Position numbers and translations under genes: made by a program | Assembly (NCBI GenBank): GCA_017941085.1 | Contig: JAGAXF010000033.1 | Coordinates: 27,064 to 91,063 of the forward strand | Reading direction: 5' to 3' | Origin: Bacillota bacterium | GTDB taxonomy: Bacteria > Bacillota > Clostridia > Peptostreptococcales > Anaerovoracaceae | Length of the DNA stretch: 64,000 nt | Notes under the pieces: generated by a model | Database searches by the model: none | What the model saw: only the letters and a program-made list of their open reading frames with translations | Told to the model about the DNA's origin: nothing | Part shown: positions 53,884-63,195 of the stretch, piece by piece | Position numbering within the stretch: the stretch's first letter is position 1 | Layout: every line of letters begins with the position of its first letter

Positions 53884-55638
53884 TCAATTTTCCTCCGACT
53901 TAACTTTAACTATTAACGACTGTAACTCCATACTTCGACGCATAAGGGCTTCCATTTCATCATTGTCCGCCTCGCTCTCTCCTGCATACCGAAGTATATT
54001 ATTTATTCGCTCCACCTCTCGCTGAAGCGATATTAAACGATTCTTCTTGACGAGTCCATTAAATATTTTTTCATCGTCATGGGATATAGCAATGTTCTCC
54101 AATATATTATACACCAACATTCTATCACTTTCATCAAGTTGATCCAAAACTTTTGCATTGTCACAACTACCGTCGGCTTCAATATTATCTTTCATTGCTT
54201 GAATGATTCTTCTAACAGAATCATGTTCCACCAGTTCAGGATTTTCATCCACTTTTAGTATATACTCTTCATTCCGCCAAATCAATCGCAAAAGTTCACT
54301 TTCTATTTGATTGATTGTTTCATCCACTATTTCATTTGATGGATTTTTTTCTTCTTGTTTATTGTTTTCTTTTTCCGATCCGGAGGAAGCCTCATCCAGA
54401 AGAACTGATTTGGAAATGTTTAATTCCTTCGACATCTTGGATGCATATTCTTCTCTTTCTCCGGGGGTCATGGTTCTAAGAATTGCAGCTATTCTTTTTA
54501 TTGCATTTATTCTGTCATGATGATCCTTTAGATTTAAATCCTTAATTGCGTCGGCAATCTTATACTCACCATAATAAAGAGCATTGTCCACCAGCTGCAA
54601 GAAAGCATTCTTGCCATTTTGTTTTATATAGTCATCGGGATCCTTACCATCGGTAACATGCATTACTCTTACATCCAGACCCTCTGCTCTAAGGATCTCC
54701 ATTCCTCTTAAGGCAGCGTTCCTTCCGGCGTTATCCGAGTCGTAGCAAAGAACCACCTTCTTGGCATATCTTTTTATTAATCGAGCCTGCTGCTCTGTAA
54801 GGGCAGTGCCCAGGGATGCTGCTACGTTTTCTATTCCGCTTTGGTAGAGGGAAACCACATCCATATACCCTTCCACAATAATGATGTACCCTTCCTTGGA
54901 TACAGCTCCTCTTGATAGGTTTAATCCGTAGAGGTTATTTTTCTTTTGGAAGACTTTGCTTTCCTGGGAATTAAGGTATTTGGGATTATCTTCTTTTGCA
55001 ATTGCTCTTCCACCAAAGCCGATTACCTTCCCTCTGGTATTTATAATAGGAAAGATAACTCTGTTTCTGAATTTATCGTAGTATTTACCTTTGCTTTCTG
55101 AGATGAGTCCCAGCTCCATCATGTCTTTTTCTTCATGGCCCTTGGACTTGAGATAATCGTATAGGCTATTCCACTCCTGATCCGCATAACCTATTCCATA
55201 TTTTTTTAGATACTGGGGAGTGATGCTTCTGTTCTTCATATAGGAATAACCCTTGTTGGCTTTTTCCGTAAATGATTTATAGAAGAATTCAGCAGCATCC
55301 TTATTAATCTTATAATACTTATCCAGGTTTTCATTACTGCCTTTGGTTTCTTCCATTTCTATGCTGTATTCATTGGCAAGTCTTGATACTGCATCGTTAA
55401 ATTCCAGATTGTAATATCTTTTTACGAATTCAATTACGTCTCCGGAAGCCAGGCAACCAAAGCAATAAAACATTTGCTTCTGTTCAGAAACATTAAAAGA
55501 GGGTGTTTTCTCATTGTGGAATGGACAAACACCTTTATAACTGGAGCCGGATCTTTTTAAAGGAAGAGCTCGGCTCACCACATCAACAATATTAACCTGG
55601 TCCTTTAAGTTTGCAATGGATCTTGCAGTAAATGCCAT
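53884..55638 (-). CDS. dnaG: DNA primase DnaG
   Basis: Makes RNA primers at the replication fork. The N-terminal CHC2 zinc finger has Cys38, His41, Cys59 and Cys62 ([18 protein letters not shown]). The RNA polymerase core contains the [10 protein letters not shown] and [16 protein letters not shown] blocks, then TOPRIM ([12 protein letters not shown] near residue 256, and the Asp pair in CYDSDNAG near 305). The C-terminal helicase-binding part is short (584 residues in all). The start overlaps the dgt stop by one base, and rpoD follows after 3 nt; this is the conserved dnaG-rpoD macromolecular synthesis pair. Confidence 0.95.
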   Translation of the reverse strand: MAFTARSIANLKDQVNIVDVVSRALPLKRSGSSYKGVCPFHNEKTPSFNVSEQKQMFYCFGCLASGDVIEFVKRYYNLEFNDAVSRLANEYSIEMEETKGSNENLDKYYKINKDAAEFFYKSFTEKANKGYSYMKNRSITPQYLKKYGIGYADQEWNSLYDYLKSKGHEEKDMMELGLISESKGKYYDKFRNRVIFPIINTRGKVIGFGGRAIAKEDNPKYLNSQESKVFQKKNNLYGLNLSRGAVSKEGYIIIVEGYMDVVSLYQSGIENVAASLGTALTEQQARLIKRYAKKVVLCYDSDNAGRNAALRGMEILRAEGLDVRVMHVTDGKDPDDYIKQNGKNAFLQLVDNALYYGEYKIADAIKDLNLKDHHDRINAIKRIAAILRTMTPGEREEYASKMSKELNISKSVLLDEASSGSEKENNKQEEKNPSNEIVDETINQIESELLRLIWRNEEYILKVDENPELVEHDSVRRIIQAMKDNIEADGSCDNAKVLDQLDESDRMLVYNILENIAISHDDEKIFNGLVKKNRLISLQREVERINNILRYAGESEADNDEMEALMRRSMELQSLIVKVKSEEN

Positions 55639-56636
55639 TATTCAGTTGCTCCCAATTTGCTATACATGGTTTTTGCAAACCGATCCGTCATGCCTGCTAT
55701 ATAGTCCTTAACTACAGTTTCCACATCGAATCTCTCCAGATTCTTTTGATCGTCGGAGGGAAGCATGTCCGGATGATCTATATAATAATGGTAGAGTTTT
55801 TTAATCATGGTATCCACCATGAGAACATCTTCCGTCTTTTTTACCTTGGGGCTTTTATACACGTTTTCAAACATATAGTCCCTCAGTTCCAAAAGCCTCT
55901 CCCAATGCTCCTGGTCCATACGTATATGGTCTTTGCCGTCGCTGTTTTCCACCACATTGGTAACCATATTATTTATTCTTTGACTATGTCTGGTACCAAA
56001 AAGCTCAATGGGACCCTTGGGGAGATCCTCCAGGCTTACAACTCCACTTCTTATGGCATCATCGATGTCGTGATTGATATATGCTATTCTGTCACAAAGT
56101 CTTACGATTTCCCCTTCCAGCGTTGCCGGTTCTCCCTTGCCGGAATGATTAAGGATTCCGTCTCTTACCTCATAGGTAAGGTTCATCCCTACTCTGTTTC
56201 CACTGTTCTCCAAAAGTTCTACAACTCTTAAACTTTGCTCGTTATGTCTAAAGCCCTTGGGGTAAATCTCATTAAGAACTTCCTCTCCGTTATGACCAAA
56301 GGGAGTATGCCCCAGGTCATGGCCCAAGGCAATAGCCTCTGTTAAATCCTCGTTAAGGCTCAAGGCGCGGCAAACAGTTCTGGACACCTGGCTAACCTCC
56401 AAAGTATGGGTAAGTCTGGTTCTATAGTGGTCTCCTTCAGGAGCCAGGAATACCTGAGTCTTGTGCATCAATCTTCTAAAGGCCTTGGAATGAATTATTC
56501 TATCCCTGTCCCTTTGGAATTCCGTTCTAAATTTACAAGGAGGGTCCTCCAATCTTCTTCCCTTGGTCTCGGCTGACCTGGCGGCAAAAGGAGAAAGACT
56601 CTCTTCTCTTTTTTCTAAATCTTCTCTCATTAACAT
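55638..56636 (-). CDS. dgt: Deoxyguanosinetriphosphate triphosphohydrolase-like protein
   Basis: HD-domain dNTPase of 332 residues. Motifs: FRRLMHKTQVF, RTRLTHTLEVSQVSRT (first His), and GHDLGHTPFGHNGE with the HD pair. The family releases triphosphate from dGTP or other dNTPs. Firmicute members of this length are usually annotated as dGTPase-like and often sit before dnaG as here. A weak AAAGG precedes the ATG at 56636; an ATG two codons later is also possible. Confidence 0.9.
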   Translation of the reverse strand: MLMREDLEKREESLSPFAARSAETKGRRLEDPPCKFRTEFQRDRDRIIHSKAFRRLMHKTQVFLAPEGDHYRTRLTHTLEVSQVSRTVCRALSLNEDLTEAIALGHDLGHTPFGHNGEEVLNEIYPKGFRHNEQSLRVVELLENSGNRVGMNLTYEVRDGILNHSGKGEPATLEGEIVRLCDRIAYINHDIDDAIRSGVVSLEDLPKGPIELFGTRHSQRINNMVTNVVENSDGKDHIRMDQEHWERLLELRDYMFENVYKSPKVKKTEDVLMVDTMIKKLYHYYIDHPDMLPSDDQKNLERFDVETVVKDYIAGMTDRFAKTMYSKLGATE

Positions 56637-56683
56637 ATTTTATTTACCTTTTATTATTGTAGGCTTGCTGACCTTCGGACATA

Positions 56684-57127
56684 TTATTCTTTTCCGGTGT
56701 GACCAAAGCCTCCGCTTCCCCTCTCTGTTTCAGAAATCTGGGAAATGTCTTCAACAAGTTGAAAGTCCACCTGTTCAAATTTGGTTATTACCGCCTGGGC
56801 AATTCTCTCCCCGTCCTTTATCAGGTAGTCTTCCTTGCTCCAGTTAATCAAAGGCACATTCCATTCTCCTCTATAATCCGGGTCCACAGTGCCAATTCCG
56901 TTTACCAATCCTATGCCATGCTTTATAGCCAGACCGGATCTTGCTCTTATTTGGGCTTCATATCCCGGCGGAAGTTCAACAAAAAAGCCGGTGGGAACCA
57001 AAGCCCTTTCCCCTGCCTTAAGAAGGAAGTCTCCCTCCGGTAGATATGCGGGTAAATCAAAACCGGCAGAATCACTTGTGGCATATGCAGGCACTCGTCC
57101 TGACTTTGATACGATTTTTATTTCCAT
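56684..57127 (-). CDS. dut: dUTP diphosphatase
   Basis: Trimeric dUTPase of 147 residues that removes dUTP and supplies dUMP. The five motifs are present: ATSDSAGFDLPA (1), RSGLAIKHGI (2), GLVNGIGTVDPDYRGEW (3), GERIAQAVI (4), and the C-terminal RGSGGFGHTGK (5), which closes over the active site. It lies 47 nt before dgt on the same strand, so two nucleotide-pool enzymes stand next to DNA primase. Confidence 0.94.
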   Translation of the reverse strand: MEIKIVSKSGRVPAYATSDSAGFDLPAYLPEGDFLLKAGERALVPTGFFVELPPGYEAQIRARSGLAIKHGIGLVNGIGTVDPDYRGEWNVPLINWSKEDYLIKDGERIAQAVITKFEQVDFQLVEDISQISETERGSGGFGHTGKE

Positions 57128-57158
57128 TAATACCTCTTATATCGATTTGAAATAATAT

Positions 57159-58109
57159 TTATATCTCTGTATTTCTAAAGGTCCTAACGATTAGGCTAAT
57201 AGTATACCCGGCATTTTCAGAAAAGGCTTCTCTAGGTTGAGCCCCAATGCGGGCATGGCTCCAATACTTGTCTTCGTAGGCTTGATATATTTCATCTTTG
57301 TTCATGCCCTTGTCAAAGCAATCCAAAATAAAATCTCTTTCTTTTTCTGCAAATTCTATATACATGTCAAAGTATTTATCCTGGGTTTCCTTAGGCACTA
57401 CTCCGAAATGACTGGAGATTAGCACATCTGCCTTTAAAGCCTTAAGCTTATTGGCAGACATAATAGTGTCATCAAAGCTCTTTAGAATAGAAGTATGAAG
57501 AAAATCCTTATTTTCCAGAACTCCTACGCTTTCAGACATGAATAGAATTTTCGGTCCATTGTTCTTTGATAACAGATAGGACAGGGAGCAATCCGTATGA
57601 CCGGGAGTAAAAATAGCCTTTATACAGCAGTCTCCCAGGTTTAAAATGTCTCCATCCTGAAGGATTATATCCACCCGAAGACCATCAGTAGAGATAGGAA
57701 TGCTATGCATTTCCTCCGGCAGATATTTATCTCTTGCAGCCTCCCCCAATCTTTTCATGGTGGCCTTTGCTCCCTCACTGGAAAACACCTTAACCAGTTT
57801 TTCTCCTCCGGCCACCTTGGCATCCGGCCATCTCTTAAGAATATATGGAAGAGCCCCTATGTGATCGTAATGGGAGTGGGACAGGATTACATAATCCAGC
57901 TTATCCTTTCCCAGTTCCTTAAGTTTGTTTTCAATATTTTTAATTATTTCATCCTGACAGTAGGCCATTCCACAATCGTAAATGGCGGTTTCACTATCTC
58001 CATCTATTAAAATGGATTCTCCTCCCTGACCGGCGGTTACTCTATAAAGACCTTCCGGGAATTTGAATCTGTTTTGATTTGGTGTCATTAAACTATAGTC
58101 TTCAATCAT
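57159..58109 (-). CDS. Metallo-beta-lactamase-fold hydrolase
   Basis: A 316-residue MBL-fold protein with the metal motif HSHYDH at residues 78-83. Further ligands are in TPGHTDCS near 160 and SSHFGVVP near 235. The C-terminal helical region after 240 is typical of glyoxalase-II-like or unknown-function members. The start at 58109 overlaps the stop of the upstream gene (ATGATTGA) and has GGAG 9 nt before it; 58124 is an alternative. Substrate cannot be inferred. Confidence 0.85.
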   Translation of the reverse strand: MIEDYSLMTPNQNRFKFPEGLYRVTAGQGGESILIDGDSETAIYDCGMAYCQDEIIKNIENKLKELGKDKLDYVILSHSHYDHIGALPYILKRWPDAKVAGGEKLVKVFSSEGAKATMKRLGEAARDKYLPEEMHSIPISTDGLRVDIILQDGDILNLGDCCIKAIFTPGHTDCSLSYLLSKNNGPKILFMSESVGVLENKDFLHTSILKSFDDTIMSANKLKALKADVLISSHFGVVPKETQDKYFDMYIEFAEKERDFILDCFDKGMNKDEIYQAYEDKYWSHARIGAQPREAFSENAGYTISLIVRTFRNTEI

Positions 58110-58614
58110 CGTATAAATCTCCAAAGCCCACTATGTATTCCTCTGGAATAAAGTCCTTTGCCTTTTCTAAATCAAAGTGAAGCTCTTTGTTGTCCATTAT
58201 TGCCAATCTATTGTCGCTTATGGCGTCCCTAAGGGGCTTCATGACAGAGGTGCCTTCCTCTCTATCCTCCACAAGACAATTGTCTGTAAGGGCATAATAC
58301 CTGTGAAAATCATCCAACTGCTCTGCCAGGGAAACAGTATTTCCCGCTTCCGCATAGGCGATGAAGTTTCGCTTTACCGCCTCCAGAATATTGTAGATGT
58401 CCACGTCGTTATCCGGCATCTTCTCCATAATGTCATAGAAATAGCTTTCAACTATTTCAGCAAAGACACCTAGATCCACGTCCTGAAGAACTCCATGAAT
58501 AGCATCCACACCTATTTCTTCTTCTGTTTCCAGAAGTTCCGCCAGGTTTTCGTAATAAGTAAATTCAGATCCGTGGTCAATATCCAAAAGCTCCAATAGT
58601 TCTTCTTTGGTCAT
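58102..58614 (-). CDS. Uncharacterised acidic protein
   Basis: I do not recognise this 170-residue protein. It is very acidic and predicted to be mostly helical (runs such as LLELLDI, LAELLETEEE, VFAEIVESYFYDIMEK), with no signal peptide, membrane segment or catalytic motif. The start at 58614 follows AAAGGTG; a GTG at 58623 is less likely. It is coupled to the MBL gene by an 8-nt overlap and lies 61 nt after murI, so it is part of the long operon. Codon use matches its neighbours. Confidence 0.75.
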   Translation of the reverse strand: MTKEELLELLDIDHGSEFTYYENLAELLETEEEIGVDAIHGVLQDVDLGVFAEIVESYFYDIMEKMPDNDVDIYNILEAVKRNFIAYAEAGNTVSLAEQLDDFHRYYALTDNCLVEDREEGTSVMKPLRDAISDNRLAIMDNKELHFDLEKAKDFIPEEYIVGFGDLYDD

Positions 58615-58675
58615 AGCAATCACCTTTTATCTCTACCAAAACACTTCTCGCAAAAACAGTTTAGTACCGGATAGA

Positions 58676-59491
58676 CTAAATGTCTAAATTTTGGAAATCT
58701 ATATTTAGCTCCTTCTTATCCTTACCCAATATTAGCTCAATCATTCTAACAAAATTATCTGAAAGGTCGCTGGCGTAGAAATAGTTTTCTCCAACCGGCT
58801 TCTCCGCAAACATGTCCCTATCCTCTAATTCCATCTTTGCTGCAATAGCAACTTCCTTTGATGAACTAATTATGCTTACGTCGGGATAAAGTCTCTGTAG
58901 GTTTCTCTTGATCAAGGGATAATGGGTACAGGCCAAGACTAAAGTATCTATTTCCTTTTCCTTGATGAAATCATCCAAATAGTATTTAATGGTAAGATCC
59001 ATTATTTCATTATCTATTATTCCTTCCTCGATTAAAGGTACCAAGGCGGGACATGCTATGGCAAAAATATTCTTTAGCTGATAATTCTTTTCTTTGATCT
59101 TGTCTATATATACCCCGCTATTTACCGTTGCGGTGGTGGCCATAATTCCAATTCTGTCCATGCCGTTACATTTGTTTGCTATTACTCTGGATGTGGGAGA
59201 AATGGTGCCGATTATAGGGATGTCCGGATATGTTTCCTTGAGCAAATCCAGGCTGGTGGCGCTTATGGTATTGCAAGCAACCAGCATCATCTTAACATTG
59301 TTCTTTACAAGAAAATCACCTATCTGCAGAGTAAACTGCCTGATGGTGTCTACAGATTTTGAACCATATGGAGTTCTGGCTGTGTCACCAAAAAATATTA
59401 TTCTTTCGTTTGGCAACTGGCGAAGCAAATAAGGAATACTGGTTAGTCCGCCTATTCCCGAATCAAAAATCCCAATGGGCCTATTGTCCAT
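58676..59491 (-). CDS. murI: Glutamate racemase
   Basis: Supplies D-glutamate for peptidoglycan. The 271-residue protein has the paired catalytic cysteines Cys73 (VACNTISA) and Cys188 (ACTHYPL). It also has the N-terminal GIFDSGIGGLT with the catalytic Asp, and the FFGDTARTPYG motif. It is the first gene of the minus-strand run ending with ridA, and faces nadK across a 59-bp divergent promoter region. Confidence 0.94.
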   Translation of the reverse strand: MDNRPIGIFDSGIGGLTSIPYLLRQLPNERIIFFGDTARTPYGSKSVDTIRQFTLQIGDFLVKNNVKMMLVACNTISATSLDLLKETYPDIPIIGTISPTSRVIANKCNGMDRIGIMATTATVNSGVYIDKIKEKNYQLKNIFAIACPALVPLIEEGIIDNEIMDLTIKYYLDDFIKEKEIDTLVLACTHYPLIKRNLQRLYPDVSIISSSKEVAIAAKMELEDRDMFAEKPVGENYFYASDLSDNFVRMIELILGKDKKELNIDFQNLDI

Positions 59492-59550
59492 CTATTAGTT
59501 CCTTTCTAAATATGTTATAATGCATTTATTATACTATATGGAGGCTTCAA

Positions 59551-60402
59551 ATGGGTAAAAAATCAGCAAAAAATCGAAGCATTTTGATTTACTGCAGCAA
59601 TACCGATAATTCAAAACAGGTTGAAAAAGACCTACGAAAAAAATTGGAATTGGCCGGGTTTAATGTGGAAACAGACTTTGCTGACAAGAAGGATGACAAC
59701 CTTACACTTACCGATGATGTGGAGTTAATAATCTGCATTGGAGGAGACGGAACCTTCCTTAGAGCCGTTCATTATTTCGGTTTTCCTAATGTGCCCTTTA
59801 TTGGAGTAAATACCGGACACCTGGGCTTCTTCCAGGAAATAATGCCGGATCAACTTGACCTCCTTATAGACAATTACATCAAAGAAAAATACACTCTGCA
59901 AAAGATGCAAACAGTAAAAGCCATTGTTAATCACGATGACGTGGTGGAAGAATTCACCGGTCTAAATGAATTTATTGTTAAGGGTGAAGACAATTATTCC
60001 GTTCATCTTAATATATCCATCGGCGGTGGGTTTATAGAGAAATTCAGTGGAGACGGTATCCTTATTTCAACTCCCGCCGGATCCACCGCATATAACTATT
60101 CATTGGGAGGAAGTCTGGTTGATCCCAGAATCAAACTTATTCAGGTTACCCCTATTGCCCCAATGAATACAACGGCATATAGATCACTTACCTCCCCCCT
60201 GCTTTTGCCACCTGATTTGGCTCTGGGAATTGTACCGGACGAAGGCGGCAGCAAGGGACGCATGGCCATTGCCTTTGATGGATTTGGCCGGACCTTTGAT
60301 AAGCTGGATAGCATAGAGGTAATGCTATCGGAGGTTACCGTTAATCTTATGCGATTTGAAAGTTACGACTTCTGGGCAAAGGTAAAGAGCAAGTTTATCT
60401 AG
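59551..60402 (+). CDS. nadK: NAD kinase
   Basis: Phosphorylates NAD to NADP. The 283-residue product has GGDGTFLRAV at 64-73, GVNTGHLGFFQE near 90 and the SGDGILISTPAGSTAYNYSLGG block near 170 that binds NAD. TATGGAGG precedes the start at 59551. It is divergent from murI and lies 9 nt before a pseudouridine synthase gene on the same strand. -10-like TATAAT occurs at 59516-59521, but no good -35 is paired with it. Confidence 0.93.
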   Translation: MGKKSAKNRSILIYCSNTDNSKQVEKDLRKKLELAGFNVETDFADKKDDNLTLTDDVELIICIGGDGTFLRAVHYFGFPNVPFIGVNTGHLGFFQEIMPDQLDLLIDNYIKEKYTLQKMQTVKAIVNHDDVVEEFTGLNEFIVKGEDNYSVHLNISIGGGFIEKFSGDGILISTPAGSTAYNYSLGGSLVDPRIKLIQVTPIAPMNTTAYRSLTSPLLLPPDLALGIVPDEGGSKGRMAIAFDGFGRTFDKLDSIEVMLSEVTVNLMRFESYDFWAKVKSKFI

Positions 60403-60411
60403 TGGTTTGTA

Positions 60412-61317
60412 ATGGAAAAGTTTTCTTTTATTCTGTCGGAAGAAGAAGCCGGCATTCCACTTAAAAAGGTAATCAAAAATAAATATCATTTTTCTTCTCG
60501 CCTGATGACTAAAATCAAGTATCAGGATCTTTTGATGTTAAATGACGAAAAAGTTCCGGGGTACAAAACCGGCAATGCCGGTGACAAAGTAACCGTCAGC
60601 ATTCCTGATGAGGTAAGTCATTTTGAGCCGGAGGACATTCCTATTGATGTTATATATGAAGACAGCGACTTCCTTGTAATTAATAAACAGCCGGGAATCA
60701 CCTGCCACCCCACCAAGGGTCACAAAACCCATACCATGGCCAATGCCATAATGAAGTATATGCAGGATACTGATCAAAGCTTCAAAATCAGGTTTATCAA
60801 TCGCTTGGACATGGACACCTCCGGTGTTTTAATGATAGGAAAAAACAGCTTTGTCCAGGCGGAACTAATAAAGCAAATGGACAAGGACACTACAGAAAAA
60901 AAGTATCTAGCTGTAGCAAAAGGAAAATTCCCGGAAAAGTCTTTTCTAATAGATTTACCCATAGGCCATCCCCTGGAGGGTGTTGCCAGAGAAGTGGTTA
61001 CCGATGGTTCAGACAGAGGATATCCCTCCAAAACTCAAGTAGATGTTTTGGAGGAATATAAGGATGCAACCCTGGTTCAGGTAACTTTGCTTACGGGGCG
61101 TACCCATCAGATTAGAGTCCATCTATCCCATCTGGGAAATCCTTTAATTGGAGACCAGCTTTACGGCGGTCCCACAGGTGTATTTAACAGACAGGCCCTC
61201 CATGCCCTTAGTTTTTCTTGTTATCATCCTGTTACAAAGGAGCCTATGACCTTTGAAGCAAAAATCCCCCGGGACCTGGAGGATTTAATGGCGACTCTAA
61301 AAAATAATAGGGCTTAA
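60412..61317 (+). CDS. RluA-family RNA pseudouridine synthase
   Basis: Isomerises uridine to pseudouridine in rRNA or tRNA. Residues 1-65 look like a degenerate S4-type RNA-binding region (GIPLKKVIKNKYHFSSRLMT). The catalytic motif RLDMDTSG has the nucleophile Asp133. Downstream blocks LTGRTHQIRVHLSHLGNPLIGD are typical. Which base is modified is not known (RluD-like by overall form). The start is 9 nt after the nadK stop with a weak ribosome binding site. Confidence 0.9.
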   Translation: MEKFSFILSEEEAGIPLKKVIKNKYHFSSRLMTKIKYQDLLMLNDEKVPGYKTGNAGDKVTVSIPDEVSHFEPEDIPIDVIYEDSDFLVINKQPGITCHPTKGHKTHTMANAIMKYMQDTDQSFKIRFINRLDMDTSGVLMIGKNSFVQAELIKQMDKDTTEKKYLAVAKGKFPEKSFLIDLPIGHPLEGVAREVVTDGSDRGYPSKTQVDVLEEYKDATLVQVTLLTGRTHQIRVHLSHLGNPLIGDQLYGGPTGVFNRQALHALSFSCYHPVTKEPMTFEAKIPRDLEDLMATLKNNRA

Positions 61318-61358
61318 GATTTATTATTCTATTTCCCTTTACTAAAACAGATTACGGA

Positions 61359-62225
61359 TTAATAATTTTGTTCCCAAGGGTTCTGCTGCCACTGGGTAAC
61401 TTGAGGTTCTTTTCTTAGACGGCCTGTGGCAATCTCAAAGAAAAAAGCCTGAGTGGTTACTAAGTAGAGAAGAACAAAATACATAGGAATTGTTAGGATC
61501 AAATCCACAATTACTGCCACAATGGGATTCATTACCGCAATTGCCTGCTGCATGGATCCGCTGGGAATAAGAGCAAGTATTATCCAGCCTAAAAAGGATA
61601 GCATCAAAGTTGCATACTTTGCTTTGTTCCCAACCATAGTTTCCTTGGAAAGTTTAATGCATTCCATGGGAGTAAGGGATGTATCATCCGCCATAAAGAA
61701 GGTTGCCAAGGAATATCTTATATATCCCCAAACAAATAATGCAATAAAGGCAATGGCTCCAACAAATACAAGCAGCGGTGAAATAGCTGCGGCTATTCCC
61801 ATAATCAAATAACCCGGCATGCTCCACAGCATAACAAGTATACCTACTATGAACCTTAGCAGGAATGCTTTTATAAAGAAATTGAAGCCCTCAAAAATTG
61901 TGGTGTGCTCCACTTCTTTTCTTCTGACTATTTTTAAGATAAACATGGTATATCCCAGAACAATTGGTCCTGCCAAGAGAAGCTGGTAAATGTATAGAAC
62001 GGGAGAAAATGAAAAACTGGTAGTTAATTCCCCTTCGCTTAATGTGTATGTATACTGCAGACTAGGTATAAGGGCAGTAATTAAATTGGGAATACCACTC
62101 ATTAGCACTTCATAAATGATAACTCCCAGAAAAGCCTTACCCCATAAACCCTTTAGGGCCATTCTGGCCAGAGCCCGTAGTTCACGATTAGGCTCTGTAA
62201 CCTTATAGCCAATTCTATTTTCCAT
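61359..62225 (-). CDS. DUF975 integral membrane protein
   Basis: A 288-residue protein of the DUF975 family, recognised by the N-terminal RELRALARMALKGLWGKAF segment and six or so hydrophobic helices between residues 28 and 255. These proteins occur widely in Firmicutes; their function is unknown. The start at 62225 lies behind AGGAGGGTG. It is a single-gene unit convergent with the nadK unit and divergent from thiT. The 42 bp to the previous gene hold no clear terminator. Confidence 0.85.
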   Translation of the reverse strand: MENRIGYKVTEPNRELRALARMALKGLWGKAFLGVIIYEVLMSGIPNLITALIPSLQYTYTLSEGELTTSFSFSPVLYIYQLLLAGPIVLGYTMFILKIVRRKEVEHTTIFEGFNFFIKAFLLRFIVGILVMLWSMPGYLIMGIAAAISPLLVFVGAIAFIALFVWGYIRYSLATFFMADDTSLTPMECIKLSKETMVGNKAKYATLMLSFLGWIILALIPSGSMQQAIAVMNPIVAVIVDLILTIPMYFVLLYLVTTQAFFFEIATGRLRKEPQVTQWQQNPWEQNY

Positions 62226-62282
62226 AAATCACCCTCCTGATTTCTTTCATGCTACCTTTGATTATATAACCCTTAAATATTC

Positions 62283-62311
62283 TTGACAAGGAAAATGAAA
62301 GGCCTTATTCT
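62283..62311 (+). promoter_or_regulatory. Promoter of thiT
   Basis: -35 TTGACA (62283-62288) and -10 TATTCT (62306-62311) with 17-bp spacing, starting a transcript just before the riboswitch. Confidence 0.65.
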
Positions 62312-62326
62312 GTTAGTATTAATAAT

Positions 62327-62420
62327 GCACAAGGGGAGCTTTTGCTGAGAGTTATCCTACTTACCAAAGTAAGATATGACCCTCTGAACCTGATACGGAT
62401 AATGCCGTCGCAGGGATGTG
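62327..62420 (+). ncRNA. TPP riboswitch (THI element)
   Basis: Contains the conserved blocks GGGG-GC, GCTGAGA, GACCCTCTGAACCTGAT and GGATAATGCCGTCGCAGGGA in order, with a variable hairpin (CTTACCAAAGTAAG) between. It precedes the thiamine transporter gene, so thiamine pyrophosphate is expected to shut the gene off. Confidence 0.95.
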
Positions 62421-62448
62421 AATAACAAGGATTATTCTATTTTTGGCT

Positions 62449-62472
62449 CCTCCTATTAAAAGGAGGTTTTTT
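62449..62472 (+). terminator. Riboswitch expression platform: hairpin over the thiT Shine-Dalgarno
   Basis: CCTCCT-ATTAAA-AGGAGG forms a 6-bp stem followed by six T. Its 3' arm is itself the ribosome binding site of thiT (AGGAGG, 7 nt before ATG). It can act as a short terminator, as a sequestering hairpin, or both. Confidence 0.65.
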
Positions 62473-62473
62473 A

Positions 62474-63037
62474 ATGAAACGAACAAGATTAGTTGCTGAG
62501 GCCGGAATTACCATTGCCCTATCCATTGTCCTAAGTTACATAAAAATCCCCATAGGGCTCAGTTTTGGGGGTTTTGGAGGGTCTATAGACCTGGTGATGA
62601 TCCCTCTCGTATTCTTTGCTCTTAAATGGGGCCCCGGCTGGGGGACTTTGGCAGGATTGGTCTTTGGTACCATCAAGTATTTCCTGGGAAGTGGTCTGGT
62701 AATAAGCTGGATATCAATTATTTTCGACTACTCCGTTGCCTATGCCATGGTGGGATTGGCCGGACTGGTTAAATACTTTATGGATGTTAATACGCCTCAA
62801 GCCTTTGGCATAGGTGCATTAATCGGATGCATTGCCAGATTTATTGTCCACTACATAAGCGGCGTTACAGTTTATGCCGAATGGATGCCTGAGGAATTCA
62901 TGAATCTTCCCATGACCTCTCCGGCTATTTATTCTCTTCTGTATAATGGAACCTATATGCTACCCAACACGATTCTCTGCGTAGCAGCCATGGTGCTTTT
63001 ATTCAAGCCCCTTAAGAGATTGCTCAATAATTATTGA
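62474..63037 (+). CDS. thiT: ECF-type thiamine transporter S component ThiT
   Basis: Membrane substrate-binding subunit of an energy-coupling-factor thiamine importer, 187 residues with about six helices. Features include the N-terminal LVAEAGITIALSIVLSYIKIP and the EWMPEEFMNLPMTSPAIYSLLYNGTYMLPN region that lines the pocket in characterised ThiT. The shared ECF ATPases and T subunit are not in the window. The gene is under TPP riboswitch control. A hairpin terminator follows at 63079-63127. Confidence 0.94.
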   Translation: MKRTRLVAEAGITIALSIVLSYIKIPIGLSFGGFGGSIDLVMIPLVFFALKWGPGWGTLAGLVFGTIKYFLGSGLVISWISIIFDYSVAYAMVGLAGLVKYFMDVNTPQAFGIGALIGCIARFIVHYISGVTVYAEWMPEEFMNLPMTSPAIYSLLYNGTYMLPNTILCVAAMVLLFKPLKRLLNNY

Positions 63038-63078
63038 AAATATGTGTGAATAATGATAAATTAATAATAGTCAGGTTA

Positions 63079-63127
63079 GCCTGCAGCCAATGGTTAGATA
63101 TATTCTACAGGGGGATGCAGGCATTTT
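63079..63127 (+). terminator. Terminator of thiT
   Basis: GCCTGCA (63079-63085) and TGCAGGC (63116-63122) pair perfectly over 7 bp around a long loop and are followed by ATTTTTA. Confidence 0.65.
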
Positions 63128-63195
63128 TATAATATGTTGCCCTCTTCTCTACCCTGTTCTTTGATGAGGGTCCATTAAAAAGAAAGGAAATGGCT

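Noticed and set aside
53207..54025. Long plus-strand frame with a repetitive Phe/Ala/Gly/Leu product
   Set aside because: It is the antisense image of the rpoD 60-bp repeats; the unit length of 60 keeps all frames open. No ribosome binding site, and rpoD on the other strand is certain.
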